64,000 nt of DNA from Corallococcus coralloides DSM 2259 (GTDB taxonomy: Bacteria > Myxococcota > Myxococcia > Myxococcales > Myxococcaceae), in contig NC_017030.1 of the NCBI RefSeq assembly GCF_000255295.1, forward strand, positions 5,084,001 to 5,148,000, given 5' to 3'. Both the position numbers and the translations under genes were made by a program. Below are positions 51,160 to 58,405 of the stretch, in pieces. Positions within the stretch are counted from its first letter, which is position 1. Each line of letters opens with the position of its first letter. The notes under the pieces were generated by a model. It searched no databases. It was not told the origin of the DNA and saw only the letters and a program-made list of their open reading frames with translations.

Positions 51160-53043
51160 ATGCCCATCTTCGACAAGGCCATCATCGGCGCTGGTGGCGG
51201 TGCCATGTACTACCTCGATGCGCGCATGGGGTCCGACCTCACGTCGGGCATCCGGGAGCAGCTCACGAAGCAGCTCGGTGAAATCGAGAACCTGGAGTCC
51301 CGCAAGAAGGCGCTGGAGCACCTGATGTTCGTCGGTGACAAGGACATCGACATGAAGAAGGCCCCGGAGGACAAGTCGCTCCTGGACCTCACCTCCAAGC
51401 GCGCCTTGTTCGCGAACACGGTGCTCATTGGCATGAGCAACCCGTGGCACATCAACAAGACCGACACGCAAACGGGACGGGGCAGCAACTACGTCGTCAA
51501 TCACACCCGTCAGGTGATCAGCACCCGGCCGCTCTCCTCGTTCCAGAACTCCCAGACCCGGGCCCAGGTGAAGGAGGAGTGGCAGAAGGTCTTCAGCACG
51601 AGCGACCCCGTGGTCGGCGAGGAGGAGCTGTTCGCGCAGTCCCAGGGCTACACGACCCGCGAGAGCTTCAAGGACGAGTGGCTGAACGTGATTGGCCGCG
51701 CCCTGAACCTGGGCCTGACCTGGCGCTCGGGTCACGTGACGAAGATCGAGTGGAAGGACGCCGGAGGCGAGGACGACAAGCACTTCGAGATCACCTTCGA
51801 CCCGGCGGAGTTCGAGAAGGTGCATGAGCCCATCAAGGCCCGCGAGCTGCTCGTCATGACGGGCAACGGGAGCTACCTCAAGCCGACGGAGGCCAACGGC
51901 ATCAAGGCCCCCCAGGGGTGGGAGCAGGACCGGCGGATCATGGACATGGATCAGCTCATGCGCTACCTGGCCACGAGCGGGGAGAAGGGCAAGACGATCT
52001 GCATCCAGGGTGGCAACGCGGCCATCGACGCGGTCGAGCAGGCCATCCGCTACGGCCACAAGGTGCACTGGCTGGTGCGGTCCGGGGTGAACATCCTCGC
52101 GAACTCCCTGCTCGTGCATGCCCCCCAGCTCTCCAAGAACGGGACCCATCTGAACCAGGGGGTCACGTCGACCTTCCAGAAGAACGTGAGCTACTCGGAG
52201 GTCGAAAGCACCGGGGGCACGACCCTCCAGGTGAAGGCCTACAAGGTGGAGAGCAACAAGTCGAAGACGCTCCTGACCACCCTCGACGACGTCCACGTCT
52301 ACGTCTACTGCATCGGGAACGAGGTGAACGACAGCCCGTCCGGGGTGGCGAAGCTGCTGGTCGACAGCCAGCTGGTGGACGTGAAGTCCAACAAGATCGA
52401 CGACCCGAAGCTGGAGGCCCTCTACGACGAGGGCTGGCTCTTCCGGAGCCTGTCGAGGCGCAAGGGGGCGCTGAAGGAGGCGGCCATCGGGCTGCGGAAG
52501 AAGTTCTCCGAGCGCTGCCGCCTCGACGTGCTGGGCGCGGCGTCCTTCATGCTCGTTCCACCGCAAGGGGAGCTCGGGAGCAAGCTGAAGCCCCTGACGA
52601 ACTACCAGATCCAATCCGTCGCGGACGTGCGCCAGCTGGCGGCCATCAAGGACGTGATGCGGGCGTACTGCAACAGCCTGAGTGGCGCCTCGCTGGATCC
52701 GACGAACGCGAACTTCCTGGGCGGCACGAAGAACGAGATCGCCGCCTTCATCGCCATGCACTACGAGTTCATCCCCCCGGTCGTCGCGGATGAGCTCACC
52801 ACCTTCCTCATGCTCGTGCGGACGCGGGACGAGTTCACCAACGGCTACACCGGCACGGAGATCCGGGGCATCCAGGACGCCCTGAAGCGGATCGACGACT
52901 ACTTCGAGAAGAACGCGGAGGTTCGACGGTTCCTGGAGAAGAAGATGACCCAGGTGGTGATGGACTACCGCAAGCTCATGCTCACCCCGTTCCAGGTGGA
53001 GATCCCCACGTTGAAGTGGCTGGACATCCACTGGGACAGCTGA
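51160..53043 (+). CDS. FAD/NAD(P)-binding oxidoreductase-like protein
   Basis: The 627-residue protein starts AIIGAGGGAMYYLDA (residues about 7-21), a Rossmann dinucleotide motif, and has a second nucleotide motif IQGGNAAIDAVEQAIRYGHKVHWLVRSG around residue 290, in the order of two-domain flavoprotein reductases. LLVMTGNGSYLKPTEA and DVHVYVYCIGNEVND are typical of the strands that end in 'xTG' and 'xGN'. The last 200 residues are mostly helical and not recognised. No signal peptide is present, so it is cytoplasmic, in contrast to the lipoprotein cytochrome encoded 24 bases upstream. Substrate unknown. A GGGAGG lies five bases before the ATG. Confidence 0.7.
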   Translation: MPIFDKAIIGAGGGAMYYLDARMGSDLTSGIREQLTKQLGEIENLESRKKALEHLMFVGDKDIDMKKAPEDKSLLDLTSKRALFANTVLIGMSNPWHINKTDTQTGRGSNYVVNHTRQVISTRPLSSFQNSQTRAQVKEEWQKVFSTSDPVVGEEELFAQSQGYTTRESFKDEWLNVIGRALNLGLTWRSGHVTKIEWKDAGGEDDKHFEITFDPAEFEKVHEPIKARELLVMTGNGSYLKPTEANGIKAPQGWEQDRRIMDMDQLMRYLATSGEKGKTICIQGGNAAIDAVEQAIRYGHKVHWLVRSGVNILANSLLVHAPQLSKNGTHLNQGVTSTFQKNVSYSEVESTGGTTLQVKAYKVESNKSKTLLTTLDDVHVYVYCIGNEVNDSPSGVAKLLVDSQLVDVKSNKIDDPKLEALYDEGWLFRSLSRRKGALKEAAIGLRKKFSERCRLDVLGAASFMLVPPQGELGSKLKPLTNYQIQSVADVRQLAAIKDVMRAYCNSLSGASLDPTNANFLGGTKNEIAAFIAMHYEFIPPVVADELTTFLMLVRTRDEFTNGYTGTEIRGIQDALKRIDDYFEKNAEVRRFLEKKMTQVVMDYRKLMLTPFQVEIPTLKWLDIHWDS

Positions 53044-53100
53044 GCCGGGCGGTCACTATCCTGACAAACGGCTGTCACGAGGCGGGCCCAGGATGGCGTC

Positions 53101-53844
53101 ATGAGCACGAACGCCTTGCCACCCCTGACCCTGCTGGAGCTGGCCGACACCGGCCTGCCGGGCATCGAGAGCTACTCTCCCTTCTGCCTCAAGGCCCACC
53201 GGGCCCTGAAGTACGCAGGGCTGCCCTACGCGCGAGGCTGCGCGGACAACCCGGCCTCGCACCGCGCGCACAACCCCACGGGCCAGGTGCCGGTGTTGCT
53301 GGTGGGGAAGGAGGCGGTGCCGGACTCCACGGCCATCCTCGCGCGCATCCAGCAGCTGGCGCCGGGGCGCATCGACGCGTCGCCGGAGGCGCTGCTCTGG
53401 GAGGAGCTGGCGGACACGTCGCTCAACGGCTTCCTGGTCGCGGCGCGCTGGGCGGATGACCGCAACTGGCCCCGGACGCGCGCCGCGTTCTTCCACTTCA
53501 TGCCGGCGCCGGTGCGCGCGGTGGTTCCAACGCTGATCCGCCGCAAGCAGGTGGAGCGGCTGGTGGGGCGCGACGTCTGGCGCGCGGGCGCGGAGGCCTG
53601 CTGGCGCCGGTTCGGGGCGCTGTTGGACCAGTTGGATGCGCGGGCGCCGGAGCAGGGCTTCTGGCTGTCAGGGGCGCTGAGCGTGGCGGACCTGGCCCTG
53701 TTCGCGCAGCTGCAGAGCCTGCGGACGCCGCTCACGCCCTGGCAGGGCGCGGAGGTGGAGCGGCGCGGGCGCTTGAGCGCGTGGCTCGGACGGGTGGACG
53801 CGGCGACCCGCACCGCGAGCGTGCCCCTGCGCGCCGCGAGCTGA
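53101..53844 (+). CDS. glutathione S-transferase-family protein
   Basis: The 247-residue protein has a thioredoxin-like N-terminal domain (residues about 10-85) with SPFCLKAHRALKYAGLPY in the place of the active-site loop, NPTGQVPVLLVGKEAVPDSTAIL (cis-Pro and the SNAIL-like 'DSTAI' motif that binds the glutathione gamma-Glu), and an all-helical C-terminal domain ending with LSVADLALFAQLQSLRTPL. It is GST-like, of no recognised class. It lies 57 bases after the flavoprotein gene and may belong to that operon. Confidence 0.85.
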   Translation: MSTNALPPLTLLELADTGLPGIESYSPFCLKAHRALKYAGLPYARGCADNPASHRAHNPTGQVPVLLVGKEAVPDSTAILARIQQLAPGRIDASPEALLWEELADTSLNGFLVAARWADDRNWPRTRAAFFHFMPAPVRAVVPTLIRRKQVERLVGRDVWRAGAEACWRRFGALLDQLDARAPEQGFWLSGALSVADLALFAQLQSLRTPLTPWQGAEVERRGRLSAWLGRVDAATRTASVPLRAAS

Positions 53845-53962
53845 GGGCTTCCGTCCGATAGCGGAGGGTTGTGCGCACGGGGAAGCACGCCACCGAACGA
53901 TCCAGCGATGGATATCGCCACCGCACGGACGTGCCGGTGCGGACGTCTTCTACGGTTTACGC

Positions 53963-54406
53963 ATGAACCCGACCCCGTACACTCCCCCCACTGGCGAACC
54001 CTTTCCCCTGCAAGCGACTTCGCTGGAATCGATTGATGCGCTCATCCAGCGCGTCGACGGCATGTCGGAGACGGAGCTGGATCATCTGCCGCTGGGGATG
54101 ATCCAGCTCGACGGGCAGGGCCGGATCCTCAAGTTCAACCGGACCGAGGCCTCGCTGGCGCGCATCCAGGCGCGCGAGCAGATCGGCAAGAACTTCTTCT
54201 ACGACGTCGCGCCGTGCACCCGCGTGCGGCAGTTCTTCGGCCTGTTCCAGGAGGGCGTGCGAGCGAAGAAGCTCTACCAGACGTTCGGCTTCGTCTTCCG
54301 CTTCGCGCACGGCGCGCGCCACGTGGCCATCACGCTGTTCTACAGCGACAAGACGGATTCGGTCTGGGTGCTGGTGTCCGACAAGAAGATGCCCGACGCG
54401 CGCTGA
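53963..54406 (+). CDS. photoactive yellow protein (PYP)-like PAS protein
   Basis: The 147-residue PAS protein aligns without gaps to Halorhodospira PYP from LGMIQLDGQGRILKFN through IGKNFFYDVAPCT and FFGLFQEGV, offset by 16 residues. The chromophore-binding Cys69 is Cys85 here, and the proton donor Glu46 is Glu62. Tyr42 is replaced by Phe58, Arg52 by Ile68 and Thr50 by Ala66. PYP binds p-coumaric acid on the Cys and senses blue light; this protein keeps the attachment site but changes the hydrogen-bond network. The N-terminus is about 16 residues longer. No PYP chromophore-synthesis gene (TAL, pCL) is seen in the window. The start is without a clear ribosome site. Confidence 0.85.
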   Translation: MNPTPYTPPTGEPFPLQATSLESIDALIQRVDGMSETELDHLPLGMIQLDGQGRILKFNRTEASLARIQAREQIGKNFFYDVAPCTRVRQFFGLFQEGVRAKKLYQTFGFVFRFAHGARHVAITLFYSDKTDSVWVLVSDKKMPDAR

Positions 54407-54413
54407 AGCCGCG

Positions 54414-54797
54414 TCAGCGCACGAAGCCCGCCACGGGGCTTTCGAAGACCTTGCTCACGACGTTCATCGTCCGGAGCCAGGCCTGCGCCTCCTCGCCAAG
54501 CCGCCCGTAGACGCGCACGTCCACGGGCTTCGCGACACCGAGGAGCGCCTTGAACTCCGGCCAGCTGGAGATGCGCCGGATGTGCTCCATGACCTGGCGC
54601 GAGTCCGCGAACGTGATGACCACGCCGACCTCCGTGTCATCAGGCCGGGCGTGGAACTGGATGCTGAGCAGGCTGCTCACGCCTTCGGATTCCAGGCGCT
54701 GCACCGCGGCCTGAACGGTGGCGGTGAAGACAGGGAAGGGCGCCGTTCGTTCGAGCACCTCCACGAGGGTGATCCGCTCACGGGCTGCCTGTTCCAT
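54414..54797 (-). CDS. small protein of unknown function
   Basis: The 127-residue soluble protein is alpha/beta: RITLVEVLERTAPFPVFTATVQAAVQRLESEG, VSSLLSIQFHARPDDTEVGVVITFADSRQVMEHIRRISSWPEFKAL, then VDVRVYGRLGEEAQAWLR. The order fits a ferredoxin-like (ABM-type dimeric) fold, but this is a guess. It is convergent with the PYP-like gene, eight bases apart. The ATG at 54797 has AAGGAG nine bases upstream; a longer frame upstream lacks a site. No family is recognised. Confidence 0.65.
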   Translation of the reverse strand: MEQAARERITLVEVLERTAPFPVFTATVQAAVQRLESEGVSSLLSIQFHARPDDTEVGVVITFADSRQVMEHIRRISSWPEFKALLGVAKPVDVRVYGRLGEEAQAWLRTMNVVSKVFESPVAGFVR

Positions 54798-54864
54798 CCG
54801 CGTGCTCCTTCCGGGCTTTCCCTGGGGTCGAGCCACACGCTAGGGAGTGGATCCGGAGGGGTCC

Positions 54865-56118
54865 ATGGCCTTTCGAGTCCAGCTCGCTGTCCTGCTCCTC
54901 GCCTTGCTCAGTGCGTGTGCCGCCCCGAGGGGCAGGGTGCGGCTGGATACGGGCGAAGGTGCACCCATTGAGTACAGCCCGCCTTCTTCCGTCCGGGCCG
55001 TGACCGTGGGGGAGGGTGCCTTCGAGGAGGCGCTGACGGAGCTGGTTCTGGCTACGCCGCTGCGCCTCCGCGCTTCGCGGCCAGGCGACTGGGTCCGCGT
55101 TTCGTATTCCACGGGGGAGACGGACCGTGCCTTTGGAGGCTTCTGCGAGCCGGGCCTTCGTCGGGGCGACTGCATCTCGTTGCTCGAAGACGTGATGGGG
55201 CTGAGTGACTGGGACAAGTTCGGCGTGGCGCTCGCACTGTCCCTCGACCCACTCAGGGAGAGCATCTCCAGGGCCGTGGAGGAGACGCTGGCGCCTCAGC
55301 TTTTCTACTCGATGATCGGCACGGGCCTCGTGACCTGGGCGGCGCTGGCCGCCAATCCTGAACCTGCTTTCACCAAGGCCGCCGCGGTCATCTCCGCGTT
55401 GCTCTTGCTCTACCTGGGCGCGGAGACGTTCCTGGAGCTGATTGAAGCGAGCCAGGACCTGAAGCTCGCGACGGACCAGGCCTCAACGTGGAAGGAACTG
55501 GATGCGTCCGGCCAGCGCTTCGCGGCCCGGGTAGGTCCATCCATCGCGCGAGTCCTGGTCCTCGCGGTCACGGTCGCCGTGAGTCATGGCCTGACCGGTG
55601 GCGCGTCGCTGCTGGCGGCCCGGCTCGCGACGCTGCCGAACTTCCCGGGAGGCGCGGCGGTGGCCTCTCGCGTTGGCGTCAACGTCGCGAGCCTTGATCA
55701 GGTGAGGGCGGTGTCGGTCTCGGGCGGAGTCATAACGCTCTCACTGCCGTCCACGGTGGTTGCCATGGCAGCGAAGCCTCCGGCCAGCACCACGCCAGGC
55801 GGGGCGCGTTCCTGGAACTCCTTCAGCGCCCTCAAGCGGGCCCGGGGACCCGCGGGGCCAGGGAAGCAGTGGCACCACATCGTCGAGCAGACGGACGGCA
55901 ACGTGCGGCGCTTCGGTCCCCAGGCCCTGCACAACACCGAGAACGTGATCGCCATCGACCAAGCCGTCCACCAACAAATCAGCAGGTACTATTCATCGAA
56001 GGATCCCTTCACCACAGGGGGACAAATCACCGTGCGGCAATGGTTGAGCGGTCAGTCCTTCCAGGCCCAACGGGACTTCGGAAGGATGATCCTCATGCGC
56101 TATGGAGTCGTTCCATGA
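54865..56118 (+). CDS. SitA-like lipoprotein polymorphic toxin (locus B), WHH/HNH-type nuclease domain
   Basis: The 417-residue product has a lipobox L-S-A-C (Cys18), then VRLDTGEGAPIEY, RRGDCISLL, two or three hydrophobic helices (about residues 145-195 and 225-250), and a C-terminal toxin domain with W336-H-H-I-V-E-Q, LHNTEN (355-360), His369 and TVRQWL. Toxin A matches it over its whole length; the last 95 residues share about 55-60 percent identity by eye. As lipoproteins with diverse C-terminal toxin domains, such SitA-type proteins are passed between myxobacterial cells by outer-membrane exchange. GGAGGGG lies close before the ATG at 54865. ATGA couples the stop to the first immunity gene. 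Confidence 0.82.
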   Translation: MAFRVQLAVLLLALLSACAAPRGRVRLDTGEGAPIEYSPPSSVRAVTVGEGAFEEALTELVLATPLRLRASRPGDWVRVSYSTGETDRAFGGFCEPGLRRGDCISLLEDVMGLSDWDKFGVALALSLDPLRESISRAVEETLAPQLFYSMIGTGLVTWAALAANPEPAFTKAAAVISALLLLYLGAETFLELIEASQDLKLATDQASTWKELDASGQRFAARVGPSIARVLVLAVTVAVSHGLTGGASLLAARLATLPNFPGGAAVASRVGVNVASLDQVRAVSVSGGVITLSLPSTVVAMAAKPPASTTPGGARSWNSFSALKRARGPAGPGKQWHHIVEQTDGNVRRFGPQALHNTENVIAIDQAVHQQISRYYSSKDPFTTGGQITVRQWLSGQSFQAQRDFGRMILMRYGVVP

Positions 56119-56477
56119 GTGCCCGCAAGTTTCAGAAGGCCAGCATCGAAGAGCTTGTCCAGTGGTACGCGGAGGGCTCGGTCGCGTATGGACAGGCGCT
56201 GGAGGCTGCGGACTCGCGGGCCGCCAACAGAGCCAACGACAGGATCATGGGGGCCTACCAGGAGCTTCGGAGCCGTGATGCGCTGTCCCAGCTCATCCCC
56301 CTGCTCAAGAGCGAGGACGAAACCCTGCGGATGCACGTCGCGGCCCACGTCCTGGAATTCGCCCCCGAGATTGGCGAGCCAACGTTGCTCTGGCTCGCGA
56401 AGCGTCCCGGACTCCTCGGGTTCCGTGCGGAGTACGTCCTCAAGGCCTGGCGCGAGGGCACGCTCAAGTTCTCCTGA
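56115..56477 (+). CDS. DUF2019-like immunity protein, copy 1 (locus B)
   Basis: The 120-residue helical protein starts MSARKFQKASIEELVQWYAE, has a middle LLKSEDETLRMHVAAHVLEFAPEIGEP and ends VLKAWREGTLKF. This is the DUF2019 pattern also seen in the locus A immunity protein. The ATG overlaps the toxin stop (ATGA), so it is the probable cognate immunity protein of toxin B. A close paralogue follows 20 bases downstream. Confidence 0.82.
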   Translation: MSARKFQKASIEELVQWYAEGSVAYGQALEAADSRAANRANDRIMGAYQELRSRDALSQLIPLLKSEDETLRMHVAAHVLEFAPEIGEPTLLWLAKRPGLLGFRAEYVLKAWREGTLKFS

Positions 56478-56501
56478 TCGCAACGCGGAGTCGTCCCTTG
56501 A
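56478..56501 (+). pseudogene. vestige of a toxin 3' end before the second immunity gene
   Basis: Read to the TGA that overlaps the next start codon, the bases give S-Q-R-G-V-V-P-stop. Toxin B ends L-M-R-Y-G-V-V-P-stop with the same overlap to its immunity gene (GGAGTCGTTCCATGA against GGAGTCGTCCCTTGA). The segment looks like the last codons of a lost toxin gene still attached to its immunity gene. Confidence 0.65.
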
Positions 56502-56860
56502 GTGCCCGTAAGTTCCAGAAGGCCACCATTGAGGAGCTTCTCCAGTGGTACGAGGAGAGTTCCATCGTGTCCGGACGAGCGCTGAATGCGGGGGACTCGC
56601 GGGCCGCCAATCGCGCCGCCGACAAAATCTCAGGGGCATACCGAGAACTTCGGAGCCGAGGTGCGACGTCCCAGCTCCTTCCCCTGCTCAAGAGTGAGGA
56701 CGAAACCGTCCGAACCAATGTCGCGGCTCATGCCCTGGAGTTCGCTCCCGAGCTCGGTGAACCAGTATTGCTCTGGATCGCGAAACGTCCGGGTCTCAAT
56801 GGGCTTGCTGCGGAGTACGTTCTCAAGGCGTGGCGCGAGGGCACGCTCAAATTCCCCTGA
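56498..56860 (+). CDS. DUF2019-like immunity protein, copy 2 (locus B)
   Basis: The 120-residue paralogue of copy 1 shares about 77 percent identity by eye, with differences spread throughout but fewest in SARKFQK, SRAANRA, LLKSEDET and EYVLKAWREGTLKF. It starts with TTG where copy 1 has ATG, within the vestigial toxin tail. It could neutralise a related toxin from another strain, or be an orphan from an earlier toxin. The end overlaps the convergent helical gene by 14 bases. Confidence 0.78.
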   Translation: MSARKFQKATIEELLQWYEESSIVSGRALNAGDSRAANRAADKISGAYRELRSRGATSQLLPLLKSEDETVRTNVAAHALEFAPELGEPVLLWIAKRPGLNGLAAEYVLKAWREGTLKFP

Positions 56861-57433
56861 GCAGGCCGGGTTCCTGTTCCGCATCCGGGAAGACCTGCTG
56901 CGCGGTGTCCACCGTGTTGCGCAGATACTGGAGGTAGCTGGCGGAGCCCCCTGTGCTGGCACCGGGGTCCTGGCGCTGGATTTCCTCGAAGAAGCGCTCT
57001 CCATGCTGGTCCAGTGCGAGCCGGAGGACCGCGAGCCGGAGCACGGCGGCCGTCTCACTGGAGTCCTGCGTCAACAGGGCCAGGGCATGGATGTGGTGGC
57101 GCACATCCAGGTGTCCCGCGAGCGAGACCGCGGCCACCCACTCGTTCGCGCACTGCTCCGGGTCTTCTTCCGCGACGAGCGGCGCGTAGTGCGTCCAGGC
57201 GTCTCCACAGAGCGGATCCAACCGGAGGGCTTCGCGGAGGCCCGTCCTCCGTGCCCCTGGTTCGGAAAGTCGTGAGGCCTCGGCGGCGCGCATGGCCCCG
57301 TGGCGAGCGGATCGTCACCTCGCTCCACGAGGTGCTCGGCACAGGCCCGCGCCTGTCGCGGACAGCCACGCGCGAGTAGAGCGCGCACCTTGTCGTGCGA
57401 CGCGTGCACGGGCTTTCGTGGGCGGAGAATCAT
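56847..57433 (-). pseudogene. helical (TPR-like) protein gene interrupted by a frameshift
   Basis: Two frames together make one gene. The first starts with ATG at 57433, overlapping the RNA-ligase stop (TGATG), and codes for about 45 plausible residues (VRALLARGCPRQARACAEHL). The second is open from before 57293 to 56847 and continues as REALRLDPLCGDAWTHYAPLVAEEDPEQC, TPR-like, for about 148 residues. Loss of one G in the run at 57296-57299 would explain the shift: with five bases the reading is ATGAMRAAEAS. Alternatively the 148-residue part is used alone from ATG 57293, or the shift is a sequencing error. Function unknown; it is the third gene of the RNA-ligase operon. Confidence 0.65.
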
Positions 57434-58401
57434 CAGGCGGCATCCATGGCCTGCCGGATGAGTGGCCGGGCAAGCTCACGAACATGCACGGCCAGACGTT
57501 CCTCGCTCGCCGGATCCAGGGACTGACACGCGGTAGGGAAGGCCAGCTCCAGATCCACCCGGACATCCAGCTCCACCTCGCTCACCACGGCCTCGGCGTT
57601 GCCGCGCCCGCACTTCGACAGGGCGCTGGCGATCCGCGCGGGATTCACCAGTCGTGAGGCCCAGTCCTGGAGCTCGGTGAAGGACAGCCGCTGGTGGGCA
57701 TCCCAGGCCGTGCTCTCATCGAAGCGCGCCTCGTTGAACTCCTCGATCTTCCGCTTGAAGGCGACGCGCTGCCCCGGTGCCACGGGCTGCTCGCTCTTGA
57801 TGACGAGCCCTTCCGCCCAATTGTCTGCCAGCGGGGGCAGGCCCAGCATCGCCGGGAGCCGCGTCAGCGCTCGCGTGGGCGCGGCTTCCATCTGCGCCCG
57901 GGTTCCTCGCGCCACGAGGGGCGGCGTGTGCACCCCGGCGGCCCTCGCGGCCGTCTCCACGTCGCGATGCGAGAGCATCACCCCTTCGTCCTCGTCCGAC
58001 CGGGCCACGAGGATATCGAACAGCACCCAGTGAAGGCCCGGCGCGTACCAGATGCCCGTCTGGACCGGCATCATCCCCGGCACGGCGGGGACCTCCGGGT
58101 GGGGATAACGGCCTCCCAGCAGCTCTCCGTACAGATAGACACGCGCGTCGCTGAGCCCCAGCGTCCGGACCGCCTCCAGGGCCGCGTTGCTCAAGGACAG
58201 GCGCAGCAACTGCCAGCCAAAGAAGGAGTCCCCCTCCTCGAGCCAGGCCTTGCGCTTGCCAAAGTGGACCACCCCGTCCTGCACACCCAGGACGAGCTGC
58301 GCGCCATGGAGCTTCTCCAATGCCACCCAGCTCCCGGACGGACTGGCCTGCCCCCGTGCATCACCCGCGGAGGACATCTTCAGGAAGGGTCGGAAGCGCA
58401 T
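57433..58401 (-). CDS. Rnl2-type RNA ligase
   Basis: The 322-residue protein has covalent nucleotidyltransferase motifs: motif I EKLHGA with nucleophile Lys30, motif III-like YGELLGG (91-97), WVLFDI (125-130), motif IV EGLVIK (197-202) and motif V FKRK (215-218). The KLHG core is the Rnl2 (T4 RNA ligase 2/kinetoplastid editing ligase) type. It would seal 3'-OH/5'-phosphate RNA nicks using ATP. Bacterial members have poorly known roles in RNA repair. No kinase/phosphatase (Pnkp) end-healing domain is fused or adjacent. It follows a DUF4388 gene by four bases and is coupled to the frameshifted helical gene. Confidence 0.82.
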   Translation of the reverse strand: MRFRPFLKMSSAGDARGQASPSGSWVALEKLHGAQLVLGVQDGVVHFGKRKAWLEEGDSFFGWQLLRLSLSNAALEAVRTLGLSDARVYLYGELLGGRYPHPEVPAVPGMMPVQTGIWYAPGLHWVLFDILVARSDEDEGVMLSHRDVETAARAAGVHTPPLVARGTRAQMEAAPTRALTRLPAMLGLPPLADNWAEGLVIKSEQPVAPGQRVAFKRKIEEFNEARFDESTAWDAHQRLSFTELQDWASRLVNPARIASALSKCGRGNAEAVVSEVELDVRVDLELAFPTACQSLDPASEERLAVHVRELARPLIRQAMDAA

Positions 58402-58405
58402 GGGC

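Noticed and set aside
50791..53031. A 746-codon minus-strand frame opposite the flavoprotein gene.
   Set aside because: Leu/Val/Gly/Arg/His-rich translation with no family pattern; the plus strand has Rossmann motifs and good ribosome sites.
56498..56860. The second DUF2019 gene considered as an assembly duplicate.
   Set aside because: About 28 of 120 residues differ from copy 1.
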